DNA of 64,000 bases, from contig JADJCA010000011.1 of the NCBI GenBank assembly GCA_016703425.1, positions 432,201 through 496,200 on the forward strand. Reading direction: 5' to 3'. The DNA comes from Myxococcales bacterium (GTDB lineage: Bacteria > Myxococcota_A > Polyangia > Polyangiales > Polyangiaceae). The notes under the pieces were generated by a model. The model did no database searches. It saw only the letters and a program-made list of their open reading frames with translations, and was not told the origin of the DNA. The first letter of the stretch is position 1. Each line of letters opens with the position of its first letter. The position numbers and the translations under genes are program-made. This document shows positions 38,795 through 47,236 of the stretch, piece after piece.

Positions 38795-38843
38795 CCACTC
38801 AGCAGCGGCGCTCGCTGAAACTGTCGGGCGCTCGCGCGCCTCG

Positions 38844-39605
38844 TTAGCCCTCTTGCCGGAACCGATAGAGCTGGGCCGGCCGGTGCCGGCCCATGCGGCG
38901 TCGCCCAACCTCCTGCACGACCTTGCTGGCGAGGAGCCTCGCGCGGAAGTTTCGCTTGTCGAGCGGCTGGCCGAGGATGGCCTCGTGGACGTGTTGCAGC
39001 TCGGTGAGTGTAAATTGCAACGGCACGAGCTCGAACTGGGCAGGGCGCCTGGGGTCGACGAGGCGCTCTTGAAGCCGCCTTCGCGCCAGCTGGATGACGG
39101 CGGCGTGGTCGAAGGCGAGCGCGTAGTCGTCGTTCGTACGCCGCGACGACCTCTTTCGGGTGGACCTCGGCGCGCTTGCGGTGAGCTTCGTCAAGGGGAC
39201 CCAAGCCGCTTCCGAGGCGTCGTCGCCGGCGCGAACGAGGTGCCGCTCGGCCGCGACGAAGGAGAAGAACGCGACGCTCACGGTGTGACCTCGCGGGTCT
39301 CGGCCCGGGTCGCCGAAGGCGGCGAGCTGCTCCAGCACGATCCCCGTGACACCCGTCTCCTCCGCTAGCTCTCGTGCGGCCGCGCGCTCGAGCGGCTCGT
39401 CCTTGTCTACGAAGCCGCCAGGCAACGCCCAGGCACCCTTGAAGGGAGCGCGCGCCCGGCGAATGAGCAGCACGGCGAGATCGGCGCCTTGCAGTGTGAA
39501 GAGCACGACGTCGGCGGTGACGGCGGGACGAGGGTATTCGTAGGTGAACGGCACGAGGCGAAATTCGTGTGAAAGAGACACGAAGTCAAGCGTCCCTCGC
39601 GTCAC
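38844..39605 (-). CDS. NUDIX-winged-helix regulator (NrtR-like)
   Basis: Residues about 20-150 form a NUDIX domain with a canonical box GGFVDKDEPLERAAARELAEETG. Residues about 165-253 form a winged helix (LQFTLTELQHVHEAILGQPLDKRNFRARLL, ending in a basic YRFRQEG). This order defines the NrtR family, which senses ADP-ribose and represses NAD-synthesis genes. A basic stretch (APRSTRKRSSRRTNDDYA) between the domains is longer than usual. The start is GTG at 39605. pncB 1.6 kb away is the likely target. Confidence 0.85.
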   Translation of the reverse strand: MTRGTLDFVSLSHEFRLVPFTYEYPRPAVTADVVLFTLQGADLAVLLIRRARAPFKGAWALPGGFVDKDEPLERAAARELAEETGVTGIVLEQLAAFGDPGRDPRGHTVSVAFFSFVAAERHLVRAGDDASEAAWVPLTKLTASAPRSTRKRSSRRTNDDYALAFDHAAVIQLARRRLQERLVDPRRPAQFELVPLQFTLTELQHVHEAILGQPLDKRNFRARLLASKVVQEVGRRRMGRHRPAQLYRFRQEG

Positions 39606-39644
39606 GATTCCCGGCGCCGCCGATCGGCTCTACGTTACGCGTCG

Positions 39645-40127
39645 ATGAACCCCGGCAATCCGTACAATCCCTATGCGCCTCCGATGGCCGGTCCCGGGGG
39701 CTTTCCCGGCGGACCGATGATGCCGGGGCTTCCGCCGCTCGTGCCCGGCGCCATCAAAGAGCGAAACAGCGGCGTTGTCGTCGTCCTCTCGCTCGTCACC
39801 TGCGGCGTCTACGCGCTCTATTGGCTTTTCAAGACGTCGGAGGAGCTGAAGGCCGCCACCAACGACGCGCAGATCAACCCCGCCATCGACCTCGTGGTGT
39901 CGCTCCTGACGTGCGGACTCTGGGGGATAGCGGTCACGTATCGCAACGCGCAGAAGGTCCACCAGACGATCTTGCCGTACCACCCGCAGCACAAGGATCA
40001 GTCGCAGACGATCATCTTGCTCTCGGTCGCCTCTCTGGTCGTGGGCGTCACATGGCTCGTGAGCGTGTTTCTGACGCAGGAGGAGCTCAACATGCTCGCG
40101 CGCGCGTCGAACGGGCAGCGGCTCTAG
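39645..40127 (+). CDS. DUF4234 membrane protein
   Basis: A Pro/Gly/Met-rich N-terminal tail of about 35 residues is followed by RNSGVVVVLSLVTCGVYALYWLFKT, the hallmark of DUF4234. A second helix (VVSLLTCGLWGIAVTYRNAQ) and a third (IILLSVASLVVGVTWLVSVF) follow. It is a small inner-membrane protein of unknown role. It diverges from the NrtR-like gene by 40 nt. Confidence 0.8.
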   Translation: MNPGNPYNPYAPPMAGPGGFPGGPMMPGLPPLVPGAIKERNSGVVVVLSLVTCGVYALYWLFKTSEELKAATNDAQINPAIDLVVSLLTCGLWGIAVTYRNAQKVHQTILPYHPQHKDQSQTIILLSVASLVVGVTWLVSVFLTQEELNMLARASNGQRL

Positions 40128-40160
40128 GCTGGGGCCTCACAACGCGCTCGGCCGAAGGTG

Positions 40161-40823
40161 TCAATCGAGCTTCGACAGCTCCTCGTCGATGCGGTCGTCA
40201 TACGCGTCGCGCGACGTTGGCTTCGGAGCGGCCATCGGGTCCTCTCCGAGCGGTGGAAAACCGAGCCTCATCCGACCGAGATCGGCGAGTAGCGCGCCCG
40301 TACGGGTTCGCTCCACCAGCGTGAGCGTCGACAGTCGGCGCGTCCTCCCGTTTGCCGATCTCAGCTCGATCCGGTAGCCGCGCGCGACGTCTTGCACCGC
40401 GAGGCCAAGGAGCGTGTAGCGCACGATGACCTCGCGAACGTCGATCGCCGTGTCGCCGAGGAGGAACGCCGTGGGCGTCCCGCTCGCGTCGGGCACTTCG
40501 ATGCGCCCCTGACCAAGCCGCACCGCACCGCTCGCGCGGTATTCGCCCGTCGAGGCGACGTACACAAGCGGTAGTGCGACGGCGAAGCACCACAGAAGAT
40601 CGAAGAGCCAATCGCCTGCTCCGCGAACTGGCTTCGCGAACATGAGCGGAGTACCGAGCGCGAAAGCCAGGGCGACCGCGGAAAGCACGACAACTACGGC
40701 CCAATACAGGCGTGGCGTTCGCACGTCGTAGGTGACGACGTGTTCCGGGTCTCCGAGTTGGTCAGGGATGGCCGAGAGCCACGCATCAACCTCCCGAATT
40801 ACGTCCGCGGCGCGCGGGCTCAC
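40161..40823 (-). CDS. two-helix membrane protein of unknown function
   Basis: Two adjacent membrane helices (about 41-62, LYWAVVVVLSAVALAFALG, and about 73-92, LFDLLWCFAVALPLVYVAS) precede a cytoplasmic beta-rich domain of about 120 residues that resembles a PH-like or bacterial membrane-protein 'PH' fold only in outline. The GTG start overlaps the stop of the Syd-like gene (GTGA), so both are made together. No family recognised. Confidence 0.7.
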   Translation of the reverse strand: MSPRAADVIREVDAWLSAIPDQLGDPEHVVTYDVRTPRLYWAVVVVLSAVALAFALGTPLMFAKPVRGAGDWLFDLLWCFAVALPLVYVASTGEYRASGAVRLGQGRIEVPDASGTPTAFLLGDTAIDVREVIVRYTLLGLAVQDVARGYRIELRSANGRTRRLSTLTLVERTRTGALLADLGRMRLGFPPLGEDPMAAPKPTSRDAYDDRIDEELSKLD

Positions 40824-41434
40824 GGCTCAACGACGGCGTGGAGCACATCGATGAGCGCGACGAGCGACGGCGCCACCGGCTCGAAGAACGGCGTGCCCTC
40901 GCGGTTCCAGTCTTCCGTCATCACTGCGCCGGAACCGTTGTCGACCACCAGCAAGCGATCCGACACGGCCTCGAGACCGATGGGGACGTGGTCAAGGCGG
41001 CCGCCGTGAGCCCGCGCATAACTTCGCGCGTTGCGGAGGAAGGCATCAAGCTCGATGCCCGGCATGACCCCATCGAGCGTGACGGCGTGGTCCCGACCCT
41101 TCGCGGGACCCTCGAGCGTGCAGAACCAGAAGCTGTTGAAGTACGCGTCCAAGGACGGGTGCATGGGCGGGAGGTCGGGCGCGGCGCCTGCGAGGCCCGC
41201 GTCGCGAGTTTTGGGAACGGGACGCCACGTGCACCAGCCGCTCGCCGTTGGGGCTCCGACCCAGATGAAGGGTTCAATGTCCGGGTCCCACGGCCAGGGA
41301 GGCAACTCGGGCGACCCGAGTCGCGCGCTCACCGCAGCCCAGCGTCGGAAGCAACGCTCCATCGACGACTTCATCGAGGCTCGCTCGTCGACTGCGTGGT
41401 CCATCCCTCCGGCCTTACGGACGTTCAGCGCCAT
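40820..41434 (-). CDS. Syd/SUKH-like protein
   Basis: The C-terminal half (LDAYFNSFWFCTLEG, then LDHVPIGLEAVSDRLLVVDNGSGAV and VAPSLVALI) follows the strand order of Syd (SecY-interacting) proteins and the wider SUKH superfamily, whose members often act as immunity proteins. I placed the start at ATG 41434; the frame opens at 41614, but the upstream part includes a hairpin repeat and looks non-coding. It is coupled to a two-helix membrane protein. A toxin partner is not evident. The family call is by eye and tentative. Confidence 0.6.
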   Translation of the reverse strand: MALNVRKAGGMDHAVDERASMKSSMERCFRRWAAVSARLGSPELPPWPWDPDIEPFIWVGAPTASGWCTWRPVPKTRDAGLAGAAPDLPPMHPSLDAYFNSFWFCTLEGPAKGRDHAVTLDGVMPGIELDAFLRNARSYARAHGGRLDHVPIGLEAVSDRLLVVDNGSGAVMTEDWNREGTPFFEPVAPSLVALIDVLHAVVEP

Positions 41435-41454
41435 TCCTTCCCCGCAGAAGACCG

Positions 41455-41499
41455 CATCCGACAAATGAGAACGATCGCGTCGGCCAAGGCCGGCGCGCC
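41455..41499. repeat. hairpin repeat, copy A
   Basis: This stretch of about 45 nt recurs at 42202-42245 with few changes. Its core is CGCGTCGGCC, AA, GGCCGGCGCG, a ten-base-pair stem with one G-U pair. On the minus strand a T-rich stretch follows. It lies 21 nt upstream of the Syd-like start. Confidence 0.65.
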
Positions 41500-41607
41500 G
41501 GAAATGGATTGCCTGCGCGTCGGAAGCCCCTTTCCGACGCGCCCACGTCAACTGTGCGAAGGCCTTCGAGCGCGGGTGCGGCATGCAAGCTGCTTCCGCG
41601 CGTCCTT

Positions 41608-42138
41608 GTGTCATCCATCAAGACTTTCCAGGTCACGTCGGTCCTCTTCGCGTGCGCGAGCGTGGTCGGGTGTGCCAGCTTCGCGCCACCCTATTCCACC
41701 GACCCGGCGCAATACCGAGCGCAGGTTGCGCCGCTGATTGCGGAGGCGAACGCAAGGCAGGCTGCGTCTATGAGCACCGTCACGGCCGCCGCATTGGAGA
41801 ACACCAGGCCCATCGAGACGAGGCCCTTCGCGGCGGCACCGAAGCTACCCGGCGGGCCGGGCTTCCATTGCTATTCGAAGCGGAAGCGGTCCACGCGTGA
41901 GGACGACAGCGTCTGCGTCCGCAGCAGCGAGGAGTGCCGCGTCCTCGCGAAACGCGACGCGAGAGGCGGCGCCTTCGAGGTTGGCCTGTGCCAGCGTCAG
42001 GAGACCGCTACGTGTCACTATGTGTGGAGCAGCGAGTCGGCGGGAGGGCACCGCTGCTACGCGACGCCAAGCGACTGCCGGCCCTTCATGATGAGCGCCG
42101 GGCCTATCGCTCAATCCGAATGCGGCGACACAAGATGA
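41608..42138 (+). CDS. Cys-rich putative lipoprotein
   Basis: The frame opens at 41509, but the in-frame GTG at 41608 yields a proper signal (SSIKTFQVTSVLFACASVV) with lipobox SVVGC. The mature part of about 155 residues carries eight or more cysteines in its second half (FHCYSKRKR, VCVRSSEEC, GLCQRQETATCHY, GHRCYATPSDC), suggesting disulphides. Such a Cys pattern occurs in other myxobacterial secreted proteins. It is flanked by the two copies of a hairpin repeat. Function unknown. Confidence 0.6.
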   Translation: MSSIKTFQVTSVLFACASVVGCASFAPPYSTDPAQYRAQVAPLIAEANARQAASMSTVTAAALENTRPIETRPFAAAPKLPGGPGFHCYSKRKRSTREDDSVCVRSSEECRVLAKRDARGGAFEVGLCQRQETATCHYVWSSESAGGHRCYATPSDCRPFMMSAGPIAQSECGDTR

Positions 42139-42201
42139 CGCCGGGTTGCCATGACGCCGGGTTGCCGAGGCGGCGGGCCTAGCTCTTCTCACCCGAGCGC
42201 A

Positions 42202-42245
42202 GCCGACAAAATGAAAACGAGCGCGTCGGCCAAGGCCGGCGCGCC
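42202..42245 (-). terminator. terminator after sodB; hairpin repeat copy B
   Basis: Reading the minus strand from sodB, the stem CGCGCCGGCC / GGCCGACGCG is followed by CTCGTTTTCATTTTGTC, a classic terminator tail. It lies 25 nt after the sodB stop and is the second copy of the repeat at 41455. Confidence 0.75.
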
Positions 42246-42269
42246 CGTTCCTTCAACGACCGAAGCGCC

Positions 42270-42854
<585 letters not shown>

Positions 42855-42909
42855 AGCGAATCTCCTTGAGCGTTGGGACGAGGAACATAGGCGGCGCGGC
42901 GGCCCTTGA

Positions 42910-43020
42910 AAAGAGGCGCGGCGCCTTTAGAGGACTCGGCGAGTCCTCTATGCGCACCCTGGGGCGGCGACGGACGCCGTTCGACGCAAGAAAAGGCGCC
43001 GCCACAGGCCGTGCGGCGCG
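42910..43020 (-). terminator. tandem terminators after the PilZ gene
   Basis: Two or three hairpins follow the PilZ stop. At 42996-43019 there is GCGCCGC / GCGGCGC with a nine-nt loop and then CTTTTCTT on the minus strand. At 42929-42949 there is AGAGGACTC, GCC, GAGTCCTCT. A small stem ending in CTTTTC lies near 42910. They isolate sodB from the upstream operon. Confidence 0.68.
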
Positions 43021-43047
43021 ACGACGCTGCCGCCGCCGGGGGCCGCC

Positions 43048-43365
43048 CTAGCCGGGGCGCTTCGTCAGGAGCTTCTCGATGAGGTCCTTCGAGTAGCCGT
43101 TGAGCTCACGGAACAAGACCCCCATGCCCGGCGGATCCTGCTCGACGCGGACCACCTCGCCGACGCCTTCGATGGTCTCGATGTCTTCCATGATCACCGT
43201 GAAGCGGAGGTTGACGCGCGTGCCGATGGGCAACGGCTGCGTCGACTTGATGAAGACCCCCGACTCCGAGATGTTCGTGACGTACTCCTGAATGAAGGCG
43301 TCGAACGACTCGAACTCTTTGTTGATGGTGACGCGCTCGGCGCGGCGCTTGTCGTCGCTGCTCAT
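43048..43365 (-). CDS. single-domain PilZ protein
   Basis: From the ATG at 43365 the product has 105 residues and is one PilZ domain. It shows RRAERVTINKEFESFD, VTNISESGVFIKS (the N/DxSxxG motif) and FRELNGYSKDLIEKLL. The first motif is RRxxR-like, as needed to bind c-di-GMP. The pattern matches the short Myxococcus-type PilZ proteins. It starts 17 nt after the RNase E/G stop, so a link between c-di-GMP and RNA decay is possible but only inferred. Confidence 0.85.
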   Translation of the reverse strand: MSSDDKRRAERVTINKEFESFDAFIQEYVTNISESGVFIKSTQPLPIGTRVNLRFTVIMEDIETIEGVGEVVRVEQDPPGMGVLFRELNGYSKDLIEKLLTKRPG

Positions 43366-43382
43366 GGGGGGCTTCCGGCCGG

Positions 43383-45703
43383 CTACTTGCCGGTGATGTC
43401 GAACTGCTCGTAGTGGTATTCGCTGTGCGGGAAGACCTGGATCTTCCGCATGAACTTGTTCTCGGCTTCGGCGATGGCAGCCTTCTCGCTCGTCTGCAGC
43501 AGATCCGCCACGGCGGGGTGGCAGTTGACGATGATCGTGTAGCCGGGGAGGTCGTTGCGCTTGCGGCGCATCTCGCGAAGGATCTCGTACGCGATGGTCT
43601 CCTTGCTCATGAGCTGGCCGGTGCCGTCGCAGTAGAAGCAGGGCTCGTGCAGGAGGCGCCCCAAGCTCTCGCGGGTGCGCTTGCGGGTCATCTCGATGAG
43701 GCCGAGATCGCTGATGCGGTTGAGCGTCGTCTTCGCCTTGTCCTTGGCGAGGATGTCCTCGAGGGCGCGCCGCACCTTCTCGCGGTTCGCGCCTTCTCCA
43801 TGTCGATGAGGTCGAGGATGATGAGCCCGCCGATGTTGCGGAAGCGGAGCTGGTAGGCGATCTCCTGCACGGCCTCGAGGTTCGTCTTGAGGATCGTCTC
43901 CTCCATATCCTTCGAGTTCTTACCGACGAAGCGACCCGTGTTGACGTCGATGGCCGTGAGGGCCTCCGCCTGGTCGATGATGAGGTGACCGCCGGAGGGC
44001 AGGGGCACCTTGCGCGCGAGGGCGCGCTGGATCTCGTCCTCGATGCCGTAGGCGTCGAAGATCGGCTCGTCGCCGCTGTAGAGCGCCACGTCCTTGAGCC
44101 GGTCGGGCGCGAACATTTCGATGAAGCGGCAGAGGCGATCGTACTCGCGCCGATCATCGATCACGATCTGATCGACTTCGTCGGTGAAGAGATCTCGCGC
44201 CGTCTTGAGCACGAGGTCGAGCTCGGCAGAAAGGAGCGCCGGTGCGCGCTTCGCTTCGCCTTTGTTCTTCGCGATCTCGCCCCACAGGCGCACGAGGTAG
44301 CCGACGTCTTGCTTGAGCTGCTTCTTGGTCAGGCCTTCCGCCACGGTCCGAACGATGAGGCCGCCGGTCGGGGGCTTCACGCTCTGGATGGCTTCCCGGA
44401 GGCGCGCACGCTCTTGATCCGAGCCGATGCGCTTCGAGATGCCGACGTGCTCGACGGTCGGCAAATACACGACGTAGCGGCCCGGCAACGAGACGTGGCT
44501 CGTGCAACGTGCACCCTTGGTGCTGATGGGCTCCTTGGTGACCTGAACAACGACCTCTTGGCCCTCTTTGACGACGTCCTTGATGGGCGTCGACTTCGAG
44601 ATCCGCGACGCCGACTTCAGTCGGTCTCCGCCGCCGCCGCCGCTGCGTCGACCATCACGGCGCCCCGAGCTCTGGCCGCCCTCGCGGCTGCGCCCCTCGC
44701 GGGACTCGCCACCACGGCCCTGGCCTCCGCCTTCACGACCACCGCCGCCGCCTTCACGACCGCGCCCTCGGCCGCGCCCTCGGCGCCGCCGACCACCGCC
44801 GCTCGCCGCGAAGCGATCGGGAGCCGCCGCACGGCGCGCGGGAGCGCCGGGCTCGGTGATGGTGAAGCCCGGCATGTCGGGCCACTCGGGAAGGCTCGCG
44901 GCGGCCGCGGGGTTGACCTTGTCGCCGTCCTCGTCAGCGCCCTCGTCATCGGCGCCGTCGTCCTCGCCGTCGAGCTCGTCTTCGTCGCTGCCTTCGTCAG
45001 CCAAGGCCGGCGATGACTCGTCGCTCTCCTCGAAGGGAGGCTCGGCGGTCTCTTCGTCGGCTTCGATGTCGCTCGCGCTTTGCGGCGGCGTGCTCGAATC
45101 GCGCGAGTCGTCGTCGCCCGCGAGCTGCTCGCGGGACGGCGGAACGCTGCTGATGCGCGCGTCGCCGGCCGGAAGGCTCTCGCCGTTCGCGTCCTCGTCG
45201 CCGCCATCGTCGTCGTCGGCCGCGCCTTCGGCCTCGTCGTCGTCGGCCGCGACCTCGTCTCCGTCTTCGAGGTCGGCTGAGCTGGCGGCCGGGGGGAGGC
45301 TCGCCTGGCTGATGTCGGCCTCGGCGGCCGGCGGCGCAGCCTCGAGCTCCGCTTCCTTCTCAGCGTCGAGCTCCTCGTCGCCGGTGGCGATCTCTTCGAT
45401 GTCCTCTTCTTGCTTCGCCGTGACCTTCTTGCCGCCGGCGAGGTAGCCCTCGAAGTCGTCGGGGCGGATGAGATCTTCGACGTGCAGGAACGCCGCGCGC
45501 TCCTGCCCGATGTCGATGAAGGCCGCCTGCAGGCCCGGCAGAACACGCGTGACCTTGCCCAGGTACACGTTGCCCACGGTGTTCGTCTGGCCGCCTTGCG
45601 GGCCGCGACGCTCGATGTGAAGTTCGGCGATGATGCCGTCTTCGATCAGCGCAACGCGCGTCTCGCGGAGGTCGGAGCTGATGACGAGGATATTCTTGGC
45701 CAT
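43383..45703 (-). CDS. rne: ribonuclease E/G, split by one indel
   Basis: The ATG at 45703 starts MAKNILVISSDLRETRVALI, the usual E/G N-terminus. The S1 domain begins (GNVYLGKVTRVLPGLQAAF) but is interrupted by about 250 residues that are first Asp/Glu-rich and then Gly/Arg-rich (GRGRGR type). It resumes at KEGQEVVVQVTKEPIS. The catalytic region follows (YLPTVEHVGISKRI, and the ADR-like and AIDVNTGRFVGK segments with the metal Asp). At about 43793 the frame breaks after LIDMEK. The remainder (NREKVRRALED, the zinc-link-type CFYCDGTGQ) runs in another frame to 43383. Restoring one base repairs it. The gene is essential in many bacteria, so a sequence error is likely. Confidence 0.85.
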
Positions 45704-46240
45704 GGAGAGGGAACCTTCCCGCTCCGGCACGCCGGCTGAACGTCCTCTACGCCAAGGCGAAGGCTCGACGCGGGGTCACGCGCCAATGAGCTGAAGCCGT
45801 CACGTGCGGGACGCACGGAGGGCAGCGAGAGCCTTGCTTGAAAAAGCGGGAGAACCGAGGGCACGGTGGCCTGGAGCTGAAACCCACGAGACGCAAACCC
45901 CTGAAAAGCGGCTGCGCGACGTGGAAACCTAGATAAAAACCAGGTTGCACAAGCTTCCTGGAAGCAGGGCAGACCCCCGAAGGCGCCTGCCTCGCGAAAA
46001 CGTCGGGCTGAGCTTGGTGAGGCATCCCCCACCGCGATCACGGGCTTAGGCCACGGGCCTAACTCCCACCCTGCCTTTGGAACTATCGCAATCGCAGCCG
46101 CCGGGCCAGCGGAATGTGTGACCCGTGCCCCTGCCGGAAGCGCGATCAACGCGAGGACCCTGCGGGTTTGTGTGGCCCTTTGACGAGCGAGCTGGTAGCT
46201 CTTCACCCGTTCGTTCGGGGTTCGCCTCGTTCGACCGTAC
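45704..46240. other. 537-nt non-coding region between rne and the SRP RNA
   Basis: No convincing protein is encoded on either strand. The region carries the rne leader and promoter (minus) and the SRP RNA promoter (plus). Small hairpins are visible, for example AACCT / AGGTT around 45929-45950, GCTTCC / GGAAGC near 45950-45965 and AGGGCAG / CTGCCT near 45963-45990. It lacks the conserved blocks of RNase P RNA, tmRNA and 6S RNA that I looked for. Confidence 0.55.
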
Positions 46241-46318
46241 GGCCCCGCCGACCCGGAAACGTGAAACCCGCCAGGCCCGAGAGGGAGCAACGGTAGCGCG
46301 GAAGGGTGTGACGGGGCC
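46241..46318 (+). ncRNA. ffs: signal recognition particle RNA (4.5S type)
   Basis: The domain IV signature is present: CGCCAGGCCCGAGAGGGAGC then AACGGTAGCG, corresponding to the conserved Ffh-binding loops. The outer stem pairs GGCCCCG (46241-46247) with CGGGGCC (46311-46317), and ACCC pairs with GGGT inside. A T-rich tail (CCTTTCCTATTTT) follows as terminator. The 78-nt size fits the small bacterial form. The tetraloop reads GAGA rather than the common GGAA. Exact ends are approximate. Confidence 0.85.
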
Positions 46319-46387
46319 TTTCCTATTTTGGCGCTGACGTACGGCCGGCTCCGCTTCGCCAGAAGTGCGCTAGCGTGGCGCCCCGCC

Positions 46388-47236
46388 ATGACCGCCGTCC
46401 AAGAGTGTGTCCTTGTCGCCTCGCGTGAGGTCCGTCGCAATCTGAAGAGCGCCAAGGGCCTCGTGCTCGTGGCCCTTTGCGTCCTCGGCGCCGTCATCGC
46501 CGCCCTCGTCATGGCCTGGGTGCAGAAGCTCGACCTCACCGCCGCGGCGTCGCAGCAAATCACGCCCGAGCAGATGCGAGCCTTTCAGGAGATGGCGCTC
46601 GCGAAGAAATATGGCGACGCGGCCATGGGCAAATACCTCGCGCAGGCGCCCTTCGTGCTCCTCGCCGCGACGCTCGCTGGCGTCTGGCTCGCGCCGCTCC
46701 TGGTGTCACTCGTGGGCTTCGATTCCATCCCGACCGATCTCCAGCACAGGGCCGTGCGCTACTTCACGGTCCGCGTGCGGCGCGCCTCGTATTACGTGGG
46801 CAAGCTCGTCGGCCTGTGGATCGTGGTGTGCACGATGATGCTCTTCACGCACGCCGTCATCTGGGGCGTGGCGCTGGCGCGCGGGTCGGCGACGGTGACG
46901 GAGATCGCCACATGGGGGCCGCGATTCTGGTTCGTCATGGTGCCCATCATGGCCGCATGGTCCGGCGTCGCGCAGCTCGTCGCGTCGCAGTTTCGCGTGC
47001 CGATCCTGGCGTTGCTCGTCACCTTCGCGACCTTCTTCGTGCTCTTCATCGTCTACGCCGTCGGCGAGCTCTCCACGGCGCTGCACTGGCTTATCTACCT
47101 CTATCCGAACGCCTACGATGCCTGGCTCCTGTCGCCGCACGTCGAGAAGGTGGCGCTCGGGACGCTCGTCTGTTTGGGCATCTCGGTCGCGACCGGCGCG
47201 GCCGGCGCGGCCTCGTTCTCGCGGAGGGATCTGTGA
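46388..47236 (+). CDS. ABC-2 type exporter permease
   Basis: The 282-residue protein has six membrane helices (for example LVLVALCVLGAVIAALVMAW, VLLAATLAGVWLAPLLVSLV and LALLVTFATFFVLFIVYAV). A soluble loop after helix 1 includes PEQMRAFQEMALAKKYG, as in ABC-2 permeases. I chose ATG 46388, after which the N-terminal MTAVQECVLVASREVRRNL is typical of the family. Its stop overlaps the GTG of the ATPase gene. The substrate is unknown. Confidence 0.85.
   Translation: MTAVQECVLVASREVRRNLKSAKGLVLVALCVLGAVIAALVMAWVQKLDLTAAASQQITPEQMRAFQEMALAKKYGDAAMGKYLAQAPFVLLAATLAGVWLAPLLVSLVGFDSIPTDLQHRAVRYFTVRVRRASYYVGKLVGLWIVVCTMMLFTHAVIWGVALARGSATVTEIATWGPRFWFVMVPIMAAWSGVAQLVASQFRVPILALLVTFATFFVLFIVYAVGELSTALHWLIYLYPNAYDAWLLSPHVEKVALGTLVCLGISVATGAAGAASFSRRDL

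Noticed and set aside
44600..44870. A repeat array or CRISPR in the GC-rich tract
   Set aside because: The repetition comes from Gly/Arg codons in the RNase E/G insert. There are no regular repeats with unique spacers.
45740..46200. RNase P RNA, tmRNA or 6S RNA upstream of the SRP RNA
   Set aside because: The universally conserved RNase P blocks, the tmRNA ends and the 6S open-bubble layout are all absent.
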